Assembly: GCF_037974265.1 (NCBI RefSeq)
Contig: NZ_CP150233.1
Location: 4,030,001-4,094,000, forward strand
Direction: 5' to 3'
Length of the DNA: 64,000 nucleotides
Origin: Paenibacillus sp. FSL R5-0623
GTDB taxonomy: Bacteria; Bacillota; Bacilli; Paenibacillales; Paenibacillaceae
Part shown: positions 7,817 to 16,266 of the stretch, one piece after another
Numbering within the stretch: position 1 is the first letter of the stretch
How the letters are laid out: each line of letters begins with the position of its first letter
Made by a program: the position numbers and the translations under genes
Notes under the pieces: model-generated
Told to the model about the DNA's origin: nothing
What the model saw: only the letters and a program-made list of their open reading frames with translations
The model's database searches: none

Positions 7817-8866
7817 TCAACCAAAGTAGCGGTGAACGAGTGTACGTGCCTCAGCTGTATCTTTTGTTCCGTGAACAAGAACACGTCCATCTTGGAAAAT
7901 GACCATTCTATAGACCCCTGTTGTAAAAGAAACCAGAAACGGATTGGATTCCACTTTTCCTTCTTGAAGTCTATCCAGACGTTCTGCCGTATGTTTAAGA
8001 TCCAGATTCATACGCCGTGCAGGTCGGATCTGAACGGTGTCCCTGCCACATAACACATCGGTTTTCTCCAGATTGGACGCAGAAAGATATGGATACGTTG
8101 CCGAAGTGCCGCAGGAAGAACAGTCTTGCTTTTTCGCACCATCCACATTGATGGATATGTATTCGTTCCTCCACACGTCAAATGACAATAACTTACGTCT
8201 CAATGCATTTACATTGCCACTAAGTAACTTCATCGCTTCTGCGGTCTGATTCGCCGTTACCATCTGTACGGCTTGAGGTATGATGCCAGACGTATCACAG
8301 GTATCTCCACCCAGAGGGACTTCACCGAGCAAACAATTTAAACATGGCGTATCTCCAGGCATAAACGTATAGGTAATGCCGTAACTTCCTACACATCCAC
8401 CATAAATCCAGGGAATACGGTGTTTCTGTGCCATATCATTAATGAGTAGTCGGGTATCAAAATTATCCGTTGCATCCATGATCAAGTCTGTATGCTGAAC
8501 GAGTTCTTCCAACTCATCTACTCTAACATCCAACACTTTCCCTTCCACATGAACCGTGGAATTAATGGCAGATAACCGTTTTTCCGCCGCCATTGCCTTC
8601 GGAATCCGTTCAATTGCGTCCTGTTCTACATATAATTGCTGTCGCTGCAGGTTACTCCACTCCACATAATCACGATCCACAATCGTTAGGTGTCCGACTC
8701 CTGAACGAACTAACGTTTCTGCAATTCCTGTTCCGAGTGCGCCAGCGCCTACAATTAAAACTCTGCTGTCACTCAATCTGGCCTGGCCTTCCTTGCCAAG
8801 TGGCGCGTAACGTTCCTGTCTGGAATAACGATCAGCCTGCTCGGAAGATGTTATTTGATCTGTCAT
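7817..8866 (-). CDS. thiF: ThiF/MoeB-type sulfur-carrier adenylyltransferase
   Basis: This E1-like enzyme adenylates the C-terminal glycine of ThiS in thiazole synthesis. It has 349 residues. Visible are the nucleotide loop VGAGALGT, DRDYVEWSNLQRQ, the catalytic region MDATDNFDTR, and two Cys pairs (CLNC and CSSC) that should hold zinc. The extra C-terminal segment of about 80 residues after the second Cys pair resembles that of Bacillus ThiF rather than a rhodanese domain. The start overlaps the thiG stop by four bases. It is the last gene of the operon. MoeB function is the alternative; the thiSG context favours ThiF. Confidence 0.92.
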   Translation of the reverse strand: MTDQITSSEQADRYSRQERYAPLGKEGQARLSDSRVLIVGAGALGTGIAETLVRSGVGHLTIVDRDYVEWSNLQRQQLYVEQDAIERIPKAMAAEKRLSAINSTVHVEGKVLDVRVDELEELVQHTDLIMDATDNFDTRLLINDMAQKHRIPWIYGGCVGSYGITYTFMPGDTPCLNCLLGEVPLGGDTCDTSGIIPQAVQMVTANQTAEAMKLLSGNVNALRRKLLSFDVWRNEYISINVDGAKKQDCSSCGTSATYPYLSASNLEKTDVLCGRDTVQIRPARRMNLDLKHTAERLDRLQEGKVESNPFLVSFTTGVYRMVIFQDGRVLVHGTKDTAEARTLVHRYFG

Positions 8867-9633
8867 GTATGAACCATTCCTTCCACCGGACTACTGGCTG
8901 CTGCATAACGCTTTATGGGAATCATGCCTGCCTCATATGCCAATCTGCCCGCTTCTACCCCCAATCGCATCGCTTTAGCCATGCTCACTGGATCGCCTGA
9001 TCCGGATACGGCTGTATTTAACAATACACCATCTGCACCAAGTTCCATCGCATAAGCAGCATCTTTTGGGGAGCGCAACCCTGCATCTACAATCACAGGT
9101 ACAACGGCCTGCTCAATGATGATCTCAAGGTTATAGGGATTGATGATGCCTCTGCCAGCTCCGATGGGAGAAGCGCCAGGCATTACAGCATGTACGCCAA
9201 GCAATTGCAGCCTTTTGGCCAGAATGACATCATCCGAAATATAAGGCAATACCGTGAAGCCCTTTTCAAGCAAAATTTCGCAAGCCTTGTACGTTTCAAT
9301 CGGATCTGGGAGTAACGTCATTCCATCTCCTATGACTTCGACTTTTATCATATCACAAAGTCCTGAAGCCCGCGCAAGCTCGGCAATTCGCACCGCCTCT
9401 TCCGCAGTGGAAGCCCCCGCCGTATTCGGAAGAAGAGTGTATTTGTCCAGATCCAACGTATCCAGGAAATGCTTCTGGTTGCGTTCCTCCAGATTCAGAC
9501 GACGAACAGCAAAGGTCAAAACTTCCGTTTCAGATGCTTCCACAGCCTGACTTTGCACTTCCAGATCCGAAAACTTGCCTGTTCCGAGCAACAATCTGGA
9601 CTCAAACGTATATTTACCAATGTTCAACATCAT
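8863..9633 (-). CDS. thiG: Thiazole synthase
   Basis: This enzyme condenses DXP, dehydroglycine and ThiS-thiocarboxylate into the thiazole phosphate. It has 256 residues in a TIM barrel. The Schiff-base lysine is Lys97 in DMIKVEV, and the phosphate-binding ends PGASPIGAGRG and VDAGLRSPKDAA are intact. Three in-frame starts cluster here (TTG 9636, ATG 9633, ATG 9630). I take ATG 9633, which overlaps the thiS stop as TGATG and has GGAGG six bases upstream. That ribosome binding site lies inside the last codons of thiS, so the two are coupled. Confidence 0.95.
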   Translation of the reverse strand: MMLNIGKYTFESRLLLGTGKFSDLEVQSQAVEASETEVLTFAVRRLNLEERNQKHFLDTLDLDKYTLLPNTAGASTAEEAVRIAELARASGLCDMIKVEVIGDGMTLLPDPIETYKACEILLEKGFTVLPYISDDVILAKRLQLLGVHAVMPGASPIGAGRGIINPYNLEIIIEQAVVPVIVDAGLRSPKDAAYAMELGADGVLLNTAVSGSGDPVSMAKAMRLGVEAGRLAYEAGMIPIKRYAAASSPVEGMVHT

Positions 9634-9836
9634 CAACCGCCTCCTACAAAATGTACAATCTCAATTCGATCGCCTTCTCTTAATGCTGTTGACTCATGGT
9701 GCTCACGCGTTAAGATATGCCTGTTCAGCTCAACAACTACAGTCTTGACTTGCAGGTCAAAAGATTGGAGCAATTTATCCACACGATTCAATCTGTCTTC
9801 AATCTCCATCCGTTGACCATTAACGATGATATTCAC
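9633..9836 (-). CDS. thiS: Sulfur carrier protein ThiS
   Basis: This ubiquitin-fold carrier of 67 residues delivers sulfur to ThiG as a C-terminal thiocarboxylate. The required C-terminal Gly-Gly is present (HFVGGG), and the core MNIIVNGQRMEIED...VVVELN fits the family. Its start is GTG within a four-base overlap (GTGA) with the end of thiO. Confidence 0.93.
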   Translation of the reverse strand: MNIIVNGQRMEIEDRLNRVDKLLQSFDLQVKTVVVELNRHILTREHHESTALREGDRIEIVHFVGGG

Positions 9837-11005
9837 TGCACCACTCCCTTTCTGTTCAATCGCTCAGGGCTCAGCGCCTCAATTCCGAGTTCTTCTGAGC
9901 TTTTGCCAGCGAGCAACTCAGCGATAAGCCTGCCTGTTATCGCACTAAGCAAGATACCGTTGCGGTAATGTCCAAAGGCGGCGAACAACCCGGGTATACT
10001 CTTGCAAGCACCTATATAAGGCAGTCCATCGGGAGTTCCCGGTCTTACGCCTGCCCACGCTCGTATAAATTGTGCTTCTTTCATCCCAGGCACCCAGTGG
10101 GTAGCCGCTGTTAGCAGCTTCTGAACACCCTGTACAGAAACGTTCAAATCCGTTCTGCCTGGCAGACTGGTTGCACCGAGCCAAACTTCGCCATTGGCTT
10201 TGGGAACAATATAGATATCCTCTGCATACACCGTTCTATCAGGTCTGTACCCTGCATGTTCATCTGAGAACTGAACGGCGGCTATTTCACCTTTTACCGA
10301 CCACACAGGCAAGCTCAGATTCACATGTCTCATCAACTCTTCACTCTGTAATCCAGCCGCTATAATGACATGTTTGCATCTCATCTCACCGATCGATGTG
10401 GTGATTCCCTGCACACCGTGTTCGTTTGCTTGCACACGTATATCCTGTATGTCCTCCATTACCCGTGCTCCTATTGCTTGAGCGGATTCGGCGTACGCCT
10501 TCGTTAGGTGGACTGGGAGAATCTCACTCTCGTGAGGTCTGTAATAGGCTCCATACGTATCTCTGTTAAGCCATGATGCCTCCTGTTGCACAACGGAACG
10601 ATCCCACCACATCTCATCAGCAGAACTAGACAACGCAGACTTCCGATTGTCCTTATAACTACTTAATTCACTGTATGAACGAAAAGGAGTTAGGAATCCC
10701 TGGCGTTGCAGACCAGTCTCTACCTCACTGAGTGTAGCCATTAGCACTTGTTGCTCGGTAAGTAACTGTCTACTCTGCCTGGCAAGCTTAGCCATCAAAG
10801 GATGAGCAAAATCCTCACTGTCGGCCGCCAGCATTCCAGCTGCTGCGCAAGAAGTGCCTCCTGCAATCGCCGAACGCTCCAGCAACAGCACATCCTGTCC
10901 ACGGGAAGCAAGCTCATATGCGATGGCACATCCAACAACGCCTCCGCCTACAATAATCGTTTCTGCATGAATCTTATCCGGTCTATCAGTAATGATCTTC
11001 TTCAT
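9833..11005 (-). CDS. thiO: Glycine oxidase
   Basis: This FAD enzyme oxidises glycine to dehydroglycine, the oxygen-dependent route to the thiazole imine; its presence implies aerobic thiamine synthesis without ThiH. It has 390 residues, with the dinucleotide motif VGGGVVGCAIAYE from about residue 19 and a C-terminal FGHYRNGILLS FAD-closing motif. The frame stays open 68 codons upstream into tenI in a different frame. The ATG at 11005 is chosen because AAGGAGA precedes it by seven bases. It lies 17 bases after tenI. Confidence 0.93.
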   Translation of the reverse strand: MKKIITDRPDKIHAETIIVGGGVVGCAIAYELASRGQDVLLLERSAIAGGTSCAAAGMLAADSEDFAHPLMAKLARQSRQLLTEQQVLMATLSEVETGLQRQGFLTPFRSYSELSSYKDNRKSALSSSADEMWWDRSVVQQEASWLNRDTYGAYYRPHESEILPVHLTKAYAESAQAIGARVMEDIQDIRVQANEHGVQGITTSIGEMRCKHVIIAAGLQSEELMRHVNLSLPVWSVKGEIAAVQFSDEHAGYRPDRTVYAEDIYIVPKANGEVWLGATSLPGRTDLNVSVQGVQKLLTAATHWVPGMKEAQFIRAWAGVRPGTPDGLPYIGACKSIPGLFAAFGHYRNGILLSAITGRLIAELLAGKSSEELGIEALSPERLNRKGVVQ

Positions 11006-11022
11006 CAGCTCATCTCCTTGAT

Positions 11023-11685
11023 TCAGCGGCTCAAACTTTCTGTACCAACGATAGCCTGCCTTAATAATGCAGCCGCCCGATCCGGGGAATCGCTCGCCCA
11101 CACATTCGAGATCACAGCGACTCCCTGTGCGCCTGCAGAACGAATAGCGTGAATGTTTCCCGGTTCGATGCCCCCAATCGCCATGACAGGAATGGAGACA
11201 CCAGAGCACACTTCAGCCAGAGCATATAATCCTCTTGGTTCAAGATCAGGCTTACTGTTGGTTGAGTAGACATGCCCGAAGAAAAGGTAATCGGCTCCCC
11301 GTTCTTCAGCGATTTTTGCCTCATCGATTGAATGAACAGATACACCCAGACGAAGTCGCTGCACATTGCTTATAACAGCTGGGTTATAGTTACGTATCGC
11401 ATCTTGCCCCCAATGTACACCGCCATAGATGTCATTCTGTGGTGGCAGCTCTGAACCATTTATAACAATGCGACAAGATGGAACGCCAATGCTAAGCAGA
11501 CTTTCAGCCCAACCGATCTTGTCTTGCCATGTGAGTTGTTTTTCTCGTATGTGAATATAGTCCACCCATGGCCAAACGTCCTTTGCAGCTTTTACAAAAG
11601 ATGCTTGATCCCCTGCACCCGTAGATACAACATGCAGTTCAAATGATCCGTGTACATGTTCATGAGAAAATACCGTACTGTTCAT
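11023..11685 (-). CDS. tenI: Thiazole tautomerase TenI-like / thiamine-phosphate synthase family
   Basis: This TIM-barrel protein of about 220 residues belongs to the ThiE/TenI family. It has VDYIHIREKQ, GVHWGQDA, a phosphate loop MAIGGIEPGN and VAVISNVW. First position in a thiazole operon, as in Bacillus tenA-tenI-thiOSGF, favours thiazole tautomerase over ThiE coupling activity, but this is inferred. The start is awkward: AAGGAG directly abuts the ATG at 11685 and upstream GTG/TTG codons fall within the riboswitch terminator. No better canonical start was found downstream. Confidence 0.82.
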   Translation of the reverse strand: MNSTVFSHEHVHGSFELHVVSTGAGDQASFVKAAKDVWPWVDYIHIREKQLTWQDKIGWAESLLSIGVPSCRIVINGSELPPQNDIYGGVHWGQDAIRNYNPAVISNVQRLRLGVSVHSIDEAKIAEERGADYLFFGHVYSTNSKPDLEPRGLYALAEVCSGVSIPVMAIGGIEPGNIHAIRSAGAQGVAVISNVWASDSPDRAAALLRQAIVGTESLSR

Positions 11686-11716
11686 CTCCTTCCATGCGTG
11701 AATGCTATGAAAACAC

Positions 11717-11744
11717 AAAAAAGCCACTCCCGTAGGGGAGTGGC
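11717..11744 (-). terminator. Riboswitch-controlled terminator before tenI
   Basis: On the minus strand GCCACTCCC (11744-... region, 5' arm plus loop to 11732) pairs with GGGAGTGGC ending at 11723, closing the loop CTAC and followed by six Ts. Nine perfect pairs make it strong. Its 5' arm and loop are complementary to the 3' side of the TPP aptamer, so it is the OFF state of the riboswitch. Confidence 0.9.
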
Positions 11745-11922
11745 TGCGTATTAATTATAGGACCAGATGACTGACTGATACATACAGTTCATTTCGTGCA
11801 ATAAAGCTATAGACCCTATAGCCATAACGTTATACACGCAACTGCATGTTTCAATTCGTTAAGCAGACGGTTGAAATTCTTTGAATTGCCGTTTGCTCAC
11901 GTCATTCACTGAAACGCGCTCG

Positions 11923-12018
11923 CCACTTCCCTACGCTGGTATGATCCAGATCAGGTGCAAAGGGTCCAGAATCGCATTCTTCCATCTCAGCCGCATCGTG
12001 CGGCCCCCCTAGTGTTCA
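11923..12018 (-). promoter_or_regulatory. TPP riboswitch aptamer (Thi box)
   Basis: The minus strand carries the conserved Thi-box landmarks in order: ACACTAGGGG at the 5' end, GGCTGAGATGG, ACCCTTTGCACCTGATCTGG, then ATCATACCAGCGTAGGGAAG. It lies between the operon promoter and the terminator upstream of tenI. Binding of thiamine diphosphate should stop transcription of tenI-thiO-thiS-thiG-thiF. Bases 11934-11922 (RNA GUAGGGAAGUGGC) can pair with the terminator 5' arm and loop at 11744-11732 in 12 of 13 positions, an antiterminator that excludes both the closed aptamer and the terminator. Confidence 0.96.
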
Positions 12019-12034
12019 TATGAAGTTGTAGCCT

Positions 12035-12063
12035 ATGTTACCATAGACGGATTTTTTTGTCAC
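12035..12063 (-). promoter_or_regulatory. Promoter of the thiazole operon
   Basis: GTGACA (12063-12058), 17 bases, then TAACAT (12040-12035) on the minus strand, ending about 17 bases before the aptamer begins. Confidence 0.65.
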
Positions 12064-12096
12064 CGTCATTTCTGTTAAACATTGTCTTAAATCGCC

Positions 12097-13647
12097 CTAG
12101 TTTTTCTCAGACCATTCTTCGACATTCCATGTTTTGGTGACCCAACCCTCGTAGAAATCAGGTTCATGAGATACCAGTAACACCGTTCCCTTGAATTCTT
12201 GCAAGGCACGCTGCAACTCCGCTTTGGCTGTGACATCCAGATGGTTTGTCGGCTCATCGAATAAAATCCAGTTGCTTTCACGCATCAAGAGTTTGCATAA
12301 ACGAACCTTGGCTTGTTCTCCACCACTCAGCATGTTAAGCGGACGAGTAATGTGCTCATTTTTCAACCCGCAGCGAGCGAGATGACCCCGGACCTCATTC
12401 TGGGTCAAATGTGAAAACTCATTCCAGACATCCTCAATCGGCGTGATATTCCCAGCACGAACTTCCTGCTCAAAATAGGCCGTTTCCAGATAATCTCCCA
12501 AGAAAGTCTTTCCACTAAGTGGAGATATTTTTCCCAGGATGGTTTTTAATAGCGTCGATTTACCCACACCATTACAACCTACGATGGCAATTTTCTCACC
12601 ACGTTCAATTGTCATCGTCATTTTGGGCAGCAAAGGATACGTATATCCAATTTCAAAATCAATACCCTCAAAGACCGTTTTGCTGCTCGCACGGGCATCC
12701 TTGAATTTGAACGTTGGTTTGGCCGCTTCATCTGGGCGATCAATACGTTCAATTCTGTCCAGCTGCTTCTCCCGGCTCTTTGCTCGACCTGAAGTTGAAG
12801 CACGTGCCTTGTTACGCTGAATGAAGTCTTCCTGCTTCTTGATGTACTCTTGCTGCTTCTCGTATGCATCAATATGCTGGGCTTTATTCATATCAGCCAT
12901 CTCAAGGAACTTGTTATAGTTCGCTGCATATCTCGTTAATTTGGCAAATTCCAAATGATAAATGACATTTACGACTTCATTCATGAATTCGGTGTCATGG
13001 GAGATTAAGAGAAACGCGTGCGGGTAGTCCTTCAGGTAACGTGACAGCCATTCAATATGCTCTACGTCCAGATAGTTGGTCGGCTCATCCAGCAAAAGAG
13101 CTGTAGGTTTCTCGAGCAGAAGTTTGGCAAGAAGCACCTTGGTACGTTGTCCACCACTTAGAGCTGCGACATCTCGATCAAGACCAATTGCGGACAAACC
13201 AAGACCATTGGCCATCTCTTCCACTTTTACGTCAATCAGATAAAAGTCGCCCTGTTCCAGTTGTTCCTGAATATCGCCCATCTCTTCCAGCAACTGCTCC
13301 AGCTTATCTGGATCTGCATCTGCCATCTGGTCCGTAATATTCATCATTTCTTTTTCCAATTCAAGCAACGGAAGGAATGCATCCTTAAGCACGTCACGAA
13401 TGGTTTTGCCTGGGGTAAGCTTCGTGTGCTGATCCAGATATCCATAACGGACCTTAGGTGTCCATTCCACTTTTCCACTATCTTTAAGCAATTTACCGGT
13501 AAGGATGTTCATTAATGTGGATTTACCCACACCATTGGCACCAACAAGTCCTACGCGCTCTCCGGCAAGTAAACGAAACGATACATTTTTAAATAACGTG
13601 CGATCTCCAAAATTGTGACTCACGTTCTCTACTGACAATAAACTCAT
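12097..13647 (-). CDS. ABC-F family ATPase (YfmM-like)
   Basis: This soluble protein of 516 residues has two ABC domains and no membrane segment, the ABC-F layout of ribosome-associated translation or antibiotic-protection factors. Domain 1 has GANGVGKST, LSGGQ and LLLDEPTN. A basic, coiled linker (about 250-320, with NKARASTSGRAKSREKQLDR) follows. Domain 2 has GCNGVGKST, LSGGE and ILFDEPTN. Overall it resembles Bacillus YfmM; a resistance role cannot be inferred from sequence alone. An AGGAG lies 12 bases before the ATG. No attenuator leader, common for resistance ABC-Fs, is evident upstream. Confidence 0.88.
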   Translation of the reverse strand: MSLLSVENVSHNFGDRTLFKNVSFRLLAGERVGLVGANGVGKSTLMNILTGKLLKDSGKVEWTPKVRYGYLDQHTKLTPGKTIRDVLKDAFLPLLELEKEMMNITDQMADADPDKLEQLLEEMGDIQEQLEQGDFYLIDVKVEEMANGLGLSAIGLDRDVAALSGGQRTKVLLAKLLLEKPTALLLDEPTNYLDVEHIEWLSRYLKDYPHAFLLISHDTEFMNEVVNVIYHLEFAKLTRYAANYNKFLEMADMNKAQHIDAYEKQQEYIKKQEDFIQRNKARASTSGRAKSREKQLDRIERIDRPDEAAKPTFKFKDARASSKTVFEGIDFEIGYTYPLLPKMTMTIERGEKIAIVGCNGVGKSTLLKTILGKISPLSGKTFLGDYLETAYFEQEVRAGNITPIEDVWNEFSHLTQNEVRGHLARCGLKNEHITRPLNMLSGGEQAKVRLCKLLMRESNWILFDEPTNHLDVTAKAELQRALQEFKGTVLLVSHEPDFYEGWVTKTWNVEEWSEKN

Positions 13648-13785
13648 AAGATGAGGTAGCTCCTATCTATTAGACATTACTTTTGTGATTGTTCCGAAAC
13701 CCTATTCTAGCACAAGTCCCGTCTTTTCTGAAAGTAATGTAAACAGCTCAGGAACCTCTTCCATGATTTTGTCATACAGGCTACC

Positions 13786-14769
13786 CTACCGATTAGAGCA
13801 TTTATATTCGAAATAGCCTTGTGCAGCTGCTTGTCTTGCGTCTGTGAACACCTCTTCAGCACGGTAACCATTACCACATGTGGAGGGATAGTAGTACTTG
13901 ATACCCGTTAAAGGATCTACCCCACCTACGATGGCCGTTTTCTTCACAAGTCTGCCTCCACCAATTGCGTAATTGTTGATTTTCTGGTCACCCACACCTA
14001 TACCTTGGATAAAGGCCATAATCCCTGTATCGTTAATGGAGTTGTACCAATCTTCCTGCGCAATCAGGGGCATCGTAAACGTATAGGAAATACCGTTCTT
14101 TCTGGCAAACTCATTATGGCGGTTAATCACATCAGCCAGATCATCCTGCACAGCAGTCACAATCCGACTTCTTCTAACTTGCTCAAATACGCTGGTATTC
14201 TGAAGTAAAGGAATCTGTGTGGTTGAAGCCAGTTCTTTTTGAAATCCCTCAATCCATTTCCCTGCGTTTGCGTCATAGGCATATACGTAGTCGTCCAGTG
14301 TAAAGTTAATACTGTTACCATTAGAATCTGAATATGTATAAGGTTTCTTGGGGCTCCATACTTGCCTGAAAGAATCTTCAAGGTTACCCGTCATCTCTGT
14401 TTCTGTGGACAACATATAATAGCCATCATAATCCAGAATAACCACGGCAGGGATGTAATTAAACATGTTTCGAATAGCTGCGGGATCATTCTGAATCCCC
14501 ATATTCAAAGCCATCGTCTGCGTAAATGTCAACAAGGCGAGCTCCTTGTCCGCTTTAACAAACTTGGTTGAATCATAACCTGCTTCATCATTTTGTTTCT
14601 CATTCTGATGCATCACAGCACCTGCATCCATAACTGCGGTTTGAAGTGCAGATCTGTATCGTTGACCAAGATATTGAGCCTCCTCGGCATCTTGGGTATG
14701 GAGTGAGATGATCCAGAAGAGCGGGAAGAAGATCAGCACGAATACAATGGACAGCTCAGTAATCTTCAT
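13786..14769 (-). CDS. Membrane-anchored protein of unknown function, tenth gene of the Tad-like operon
   Basis: I do not recognise a family. The 327-residue product starts with one hydrophobic segment (about residues 5-24) and then a long extracytoplasmic-type domain rich in aromatic and polar residues. Two Cys, in CGNGYRAEEV and FEYKCSNR near the C-terminus, could form a disulfide outside the cell. The first gene half overlaps the previous gene by 14 bases, and GGAGGT precedes the ATG by about 10 bases. Position after the ATPase and TadB/TadC-like genes suggests a pseudopilin or tip protein. After the TAG stop the frame stays open for 27 more codons (see findings). Confidence 0.7.
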   Translation of the reverse strand: MKITELSIVFVLIFFPLFWIISLHTQDAEEAQYLGQRYRSALQTAVMDAGAVMHQNEKQNDEAGYDSTKFVKADKELALLTFTQTMALNMGIQNDPAAIRNMFNYIPAVVILDYDGYYMLSTETEMTGNLEDSFRQVWSPKKPYTYSDSNGNSINFTLDDYVYAYDANAGKWIEGFQKELASTTQIPLLQNTSVFEQVRRSRIVTAVQDDLADVINRHNEFARKNGISYTFTMPLIAQEDWYNSINDTGIMAFIQGIGVGDQKINNYAIGGGRLVKKTAIVGGVDPLTGIKYYYPSTCGNGYRAEEVFTDARQAAAQGYFEYKCSNR

Positions 14770-15307
14770 TGAGAACCATACCTCCGTATGTTACAAATAC
14801 CGCTGAAGCCTGAGCCGTACCACTCAACCATTCACGAATGAGCATGGAAGGTGTACGATTTGTATTTTGGAGCGTCACGGTGAAAAAATCCCCTGTGGTC
14901 AACGTATATCTTCGGCCAGGATCATCAACCGGTATCACACCTGAGGATGGGAATAGTCGCTCTCGAATCTGAGCTGCATAATATCCATCCTGAACTACCT
15001 CGTAAGTTCCGGTAAAACTGTTACGGTCCATCGGGTCTGTATAGTGAGGTACATATTTCTTATGCAAATGTTCCATCGACACCTCATACAGATTGCCCGT
15101 CTGGGCCAGTTGTTCCTCAAACTCATCCAACATTCGAGGTGAAATATACCCTTTCGTTCGGACAGCATCAACAAAACGTGTTACATTCTGAACAGCCGTC
15201 ATACGTGCTATATCATCCTGCCGATCAGCTGTTTCAGCAGCTGGGTACACATAGAGCAAAAGGACTGCGAGCAATACGGCAAGCAGCTTGGATGCGGCAT
15301 TAATCAA
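14756..15307 (-). CDS. Small membrane-anchored protein, ninth gene of the Tad-like operon
   Basis: The family is not recognised. The 183-residue product has an N-terminal hydrophobic helix (about residues 6-24, LLAVLLAVLLLYVYPAAE) followed by a soluble domain. I place the start at TTG 15307, which overlaps the previous stop as TTGA and has GGAGG 10 bases upstream; the frame is open a little further. The residues after the helix (ARMTAVQNVTRFVDAVR) look like the amphipathic extension of a pilin-type helix, which fits a TadE/TadF-like minor subunit but is inference only. Confidence 0.68.
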   Translation of the reverse strand: MINAASKLLAVLLAVLLLYVYPAAETADRQDDIARMTAVQNVTRFVDAVRTKGYISPRMLDEFEEQLAQTGNLYEVSMEHLHKKYVPHYTDPMDRNSFTGTYEVVQDGYYAAQIRERLFPSSGVIPVDDPGRRYTLTTGDFFTVTLQNTNRTPSMLIREWLSGTAQASAVFVTYGGMVLNEDY

Positions 15308-15702
15308 TTCACACTGGCCTCCTTCCAAAAAACAATCTTGAGCAGTTCTCCAGTTTCATTTCGTATAAACTCCGGACTGTAGGTGGCATCGAGCTGGACA
15401 GGAATAGTCGCTGTTTTGCTGACAAGTGGATCGATCACATACGAAGTTCCATCTACCTCCACAGGAATGCCTGTGCCTGTCATCTGTCTCACGGTATGTA
15501 ACACTTCCGCACCACTATACTGATACGGATTGGTGGTATGCAGTGTTGTTGTCAGCCGGCCTTCCAAGCCTGCTGTTGTCTGAACTCTGTCGTTTAAGGC
15601 CGCTGATAAAATCTTAACATTATGTTGCCCGTACAGGCAGGCTGTCACAAACAGGACAACCGCCGTACAAAACAACATGAGATGCTGGGTATTCCGGGAC
15701 AT
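15304..15702 (-). CDS. Small membrane-anchored protein, eighth gene of the Tad-like operon
   Basis: This 132-residue protein is of no recognised family. A single N-terminal hydrophobic segment (about residues 8-24, LFCTAVVLFVTACLYG) precedes a short beta-rich polar domain. An AGGAGT sits about nine bases before the ATG. It is 16 bases after the preceding gene and overlaps the next by four, so it is clearly co-transcribed with the secretion ATPase and membrane platform genes. A structural or pseudopilin role is inferred from position and topology. Confidence 0.68.
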   Translation of the reverse strand: MSRNTQHLMLFCTAVVLFVTACLYGQHNVKILSAALNDRVQTTAGLEGRLTTTLHTTNPYQYSGAEVLHTVRQMTGTGIPVEVDGTSYVIDPLVSKTATIPVQLDATYSPEFIRNETGELLKIVFWKEASVN

Positions 15703-15718
15703 GTTAAACCAACTCCTG

Positions 15719-16204
15719 TCAGGATTGCTGGAAGATCAGCCCTCTTACCACGTTGGATCGGTCTTTTACGATAATGGCTTTGAATTTACCACTTGGATTG
15801 ACATATTGATTGTCTTTTTCACTCATGGTCTGGTTAATAATCCCCACTTTATCGTCAGGTGCAATAACCGAGCCGTAGTCCGCATTATTGAGATCCTGTG
15901 AAATATTCAATTGATTACCGTACCATTGACCCGCTTTATTTTTACCTGTAATGACTTGAATACCGAACTGATCCTTGTCCGCATATTTACGCAGCGCATT
16001 GGTTACCTGTGATCCACTGATAGTTGTTCCGTCATATACTGTAAATGCAGCCTGGGACAACTCGGTTTGGATATCAGCAAAATTGTTCTGGGCCGTCTTG
16101 GTTGCCTCCTGAGCTGAAATAAACAACAGAACTACAATTGTGATCAAAGCGATTGTCAAGAATATCCCTGCTGCCACCTTTAAAGCGCTTGATGCATTGT
16201 TCAT
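15719..16204 (-). CDS. Pilin-like small membrane protein, seventh gene of the Tad-like operon
   Basis: This 161-residue protein begins with a short polar stretch, a long hydrophobic helix (about residues 9-33, ALKVAAGIFLTIALITIVVL) and an amphipathic continuation SAQEATKTAQNNFADIQTEL. This is the topology of Flp/TadE pilins and archaellin-like subunits. No canonical prepilin cleavage motif (Gly followed by Glu at +5) is obvious. GGGAGG lies eight bases before ATG 16204, making this start better than an upstream TTG. It is the first gene after the TadB/TadC-like platform protein and the best candidate for the major subunit. Confidence 0.72.
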   Translation of the reverse strand: MNNASSALKVAAGIFLTIALITIVVLLFISAQEATKTAQNNFADIQTELSQAAFTVYDGTTISGSQVTNALRKYADKDQFGIQVITGKNKAGQWYGNQLNISQDLNNADYGSVIAPDDKVGIINQTMSEKDNQYVNPSGKFKAIIVKDRSNVVRGLIFQQS

Positions 16205-16266
16205 GATAAATCCTCCCAAGTTATAAATTATTAATATATTTCAGACTGTCACACAGAAGAATTGTG

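Noticed and set aside
9833..11209. Longer thiO start 68 codons upstream
   Set aside because: The extension lies inside tenI in another frame and lacks a ribosome binding site; ATG 11005 has AAGGAGA at good spacing.
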